From Planctomycetaceae bacterium (lineage in GTDB: Bacteria > Planctomycetota > Planctomycetia > Pirellulales > UBA1268), in NCBI GenBank assembly GCA_003488325.1, contig DNLZ01000283.1, positions 1-5,944 on the forward strand: a stretch of 5,944 nucleotides of DNA, given 5' to 3'. Under the pieces are notes generated by a model, which worked only from the letters and a program-made list of their open reading frames with translations, had not been told where the DNA came from and did no database searches. Position numbers and translations under genes: made by a program. Shown here one piece after another: positions 5,535 to 5,944 of the stretch. The number at the start of each line of letters is the position of its first letter. Position 1 is the first letter of the stretch.

Positions 5535-5944
5535 ATGGACGAGACCGTCGCGATTTCGGGCGACGGGGCGCCGGATCCTGACGAGCGGATCGGACAGGTG
5601 TTGTCCGATCGCTATCGCATCGTCGCGCGGATCGGATCCGGCGGCATGGGAGTGGTGTACCGCGCGTGGGACGAAAAGACCGACGGCTACGTCGTCGTCA
5701 AGTCCCCGAAAAGCCTGCTCGGCAGCGACCCGCAGATTCTCGGCCGGTTTCGCCTCGAGCTGTCGGCCCTCCGCAAGCTCTCCCATCCAGGCATCGTCCC
5801 GATCATCGACATCGGCAGTGCGGGGGTACTCCCCTTCGCGGTCATGCCCTATCTGGCCGGTGGCAGCCTCAAGCAACGACGGAAGTTTCGCGACGAGAAG
5901 CCGTTGCCGATGCCGCCGGAGGAGATGTGGCGCTGGCTGCCGGC
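5535..5944 (+). CDS. Second eukaryotic-like Ser/Thr protein kinase, N-terminal part (runs off window)
   Basis: 136 complete codons from ATG 5535 to the right edge, with no stop. After about 26 leading residues the kinase N-lobe begins: R-Y-R-I-V-A-R-I-G-S-G-G-M-G-V-V-Y-R-A with the Gly loop at 34-41, the ATP-anchoring Lys56 in Y-V-V-V-K, helix-C Glu75 in R-F-R-L-E-L, then L-S-H-P-G-I-V-P-I-I-D (82-92) and the hinge region V-M-P-Y-L-A-G-G-S-L (103-112). This is the PknB-like pattern common in planctomycetes. The catalytic loop, D-F-G and any sensor or membrane segment lie beyond the window, so activity and topology cannot be judged. It is divergent from the redoxin-kinase pair across 287 bp, and its N-lobe sequence differs clearly from that of the first kinase, so a recent tandem duplication is unlikely. 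The GC-rich codon use matches its neighbours. Confidence 0.93.
   Translation, partial: MDETVAISGDGAPDPDERIGQVLSDRYRIVARIGSGGMGVVYRAWDEKTDGYVVVKSPKSLLGSDPQILGRFRLELSALRKLSHPGIVPIIDIGSAGVLPFAVMPYLAGGSLKQRRKFRDEKPLPMPPEEMWRWLP

Noticed and set aside
5351..5581. Small 76-residue plus-strand open frame in the divergent region
   Set aside because: It begins with GTG, has no ribosome-binding site, overlaps the kinase start in another frame, and its composition looks like a shadow.
5373..5876. 167-residue minus-strand open frame opposite the second kinase
   Set aside because: It is antisense to the kinase N-lobe, whose motifs and ribosome-binding site are clear; the product shows no domain.
1..5944. 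Mobile elements, CRISPR arrays, tRNA or rRNA genes
   Set aside because: I found no regularly spaced direct repeats, no transposase- or integrase-like frame, no terminal repeats, and no tRNA-like cloverleaf or rRNA signature by eye.

Overview
The window is GC-rich, tightly packed bacterial DNA that most resembles a member of the Planctomycetota. Three things point there: a C-terminal haem domain of the planctomycete/verrucomicrobial (PVC) type behind a helical-repeat region, a beta-propeller protein whose mature N-terminus starts with the W-P-Q-W-R-G-P signature common in planctomycetes, and two eukaryotic-like Ser/Thr kinases, one with a transmembrane segment and an L-F-D-G-T-type outer domain. 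This assignment comes from recalled family features, not from a database search.

Layout. Positions 3-1022 (+) hold the C-terminal 339 residues of a secreted or periplasmic c-type cytochrome protein whose start lies outside the window. After a 111-bp gap with a possible -10 box and a nested hairpin, 1134-2483 (+) encodes an exported PQQ-like (BamB-like) beta-propeller protein. It converges on a two-gene minus-strand unit across a 79-bp gap that contains a hairpin. That unit is read from right to left: a membrane-anchored thioredoxin-fold/redoxin protein (5247-4465), then, 21 bp downstream, a transmembrane Ser/Thr kinase (4443-2563). A 287-bp divergent region with three adjacent inverted repeats separates the redoxin from a second Ser/Thr kinase that starts at 5535 (+) and runs off the right edge.

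How the genes may work together. The left half looks like part of a periplasmic oxidation or electron-transfer set (cytochrome plus propeller). The right half looks like a signalling locus. The redoxin should face the periplasm with a C-x-x-C pair, and the co-directional kinase has exactly two cysteines in its predicted outer domain. A thiol-linked control of the kinase is therefore conceivable, but this is inference only. I see no tRNA, rRNA, CRISPR array, insertion sequence or phage gene. The long antisense open frames across the kinase, redoxin and propeller genes look like high-GC shadows.
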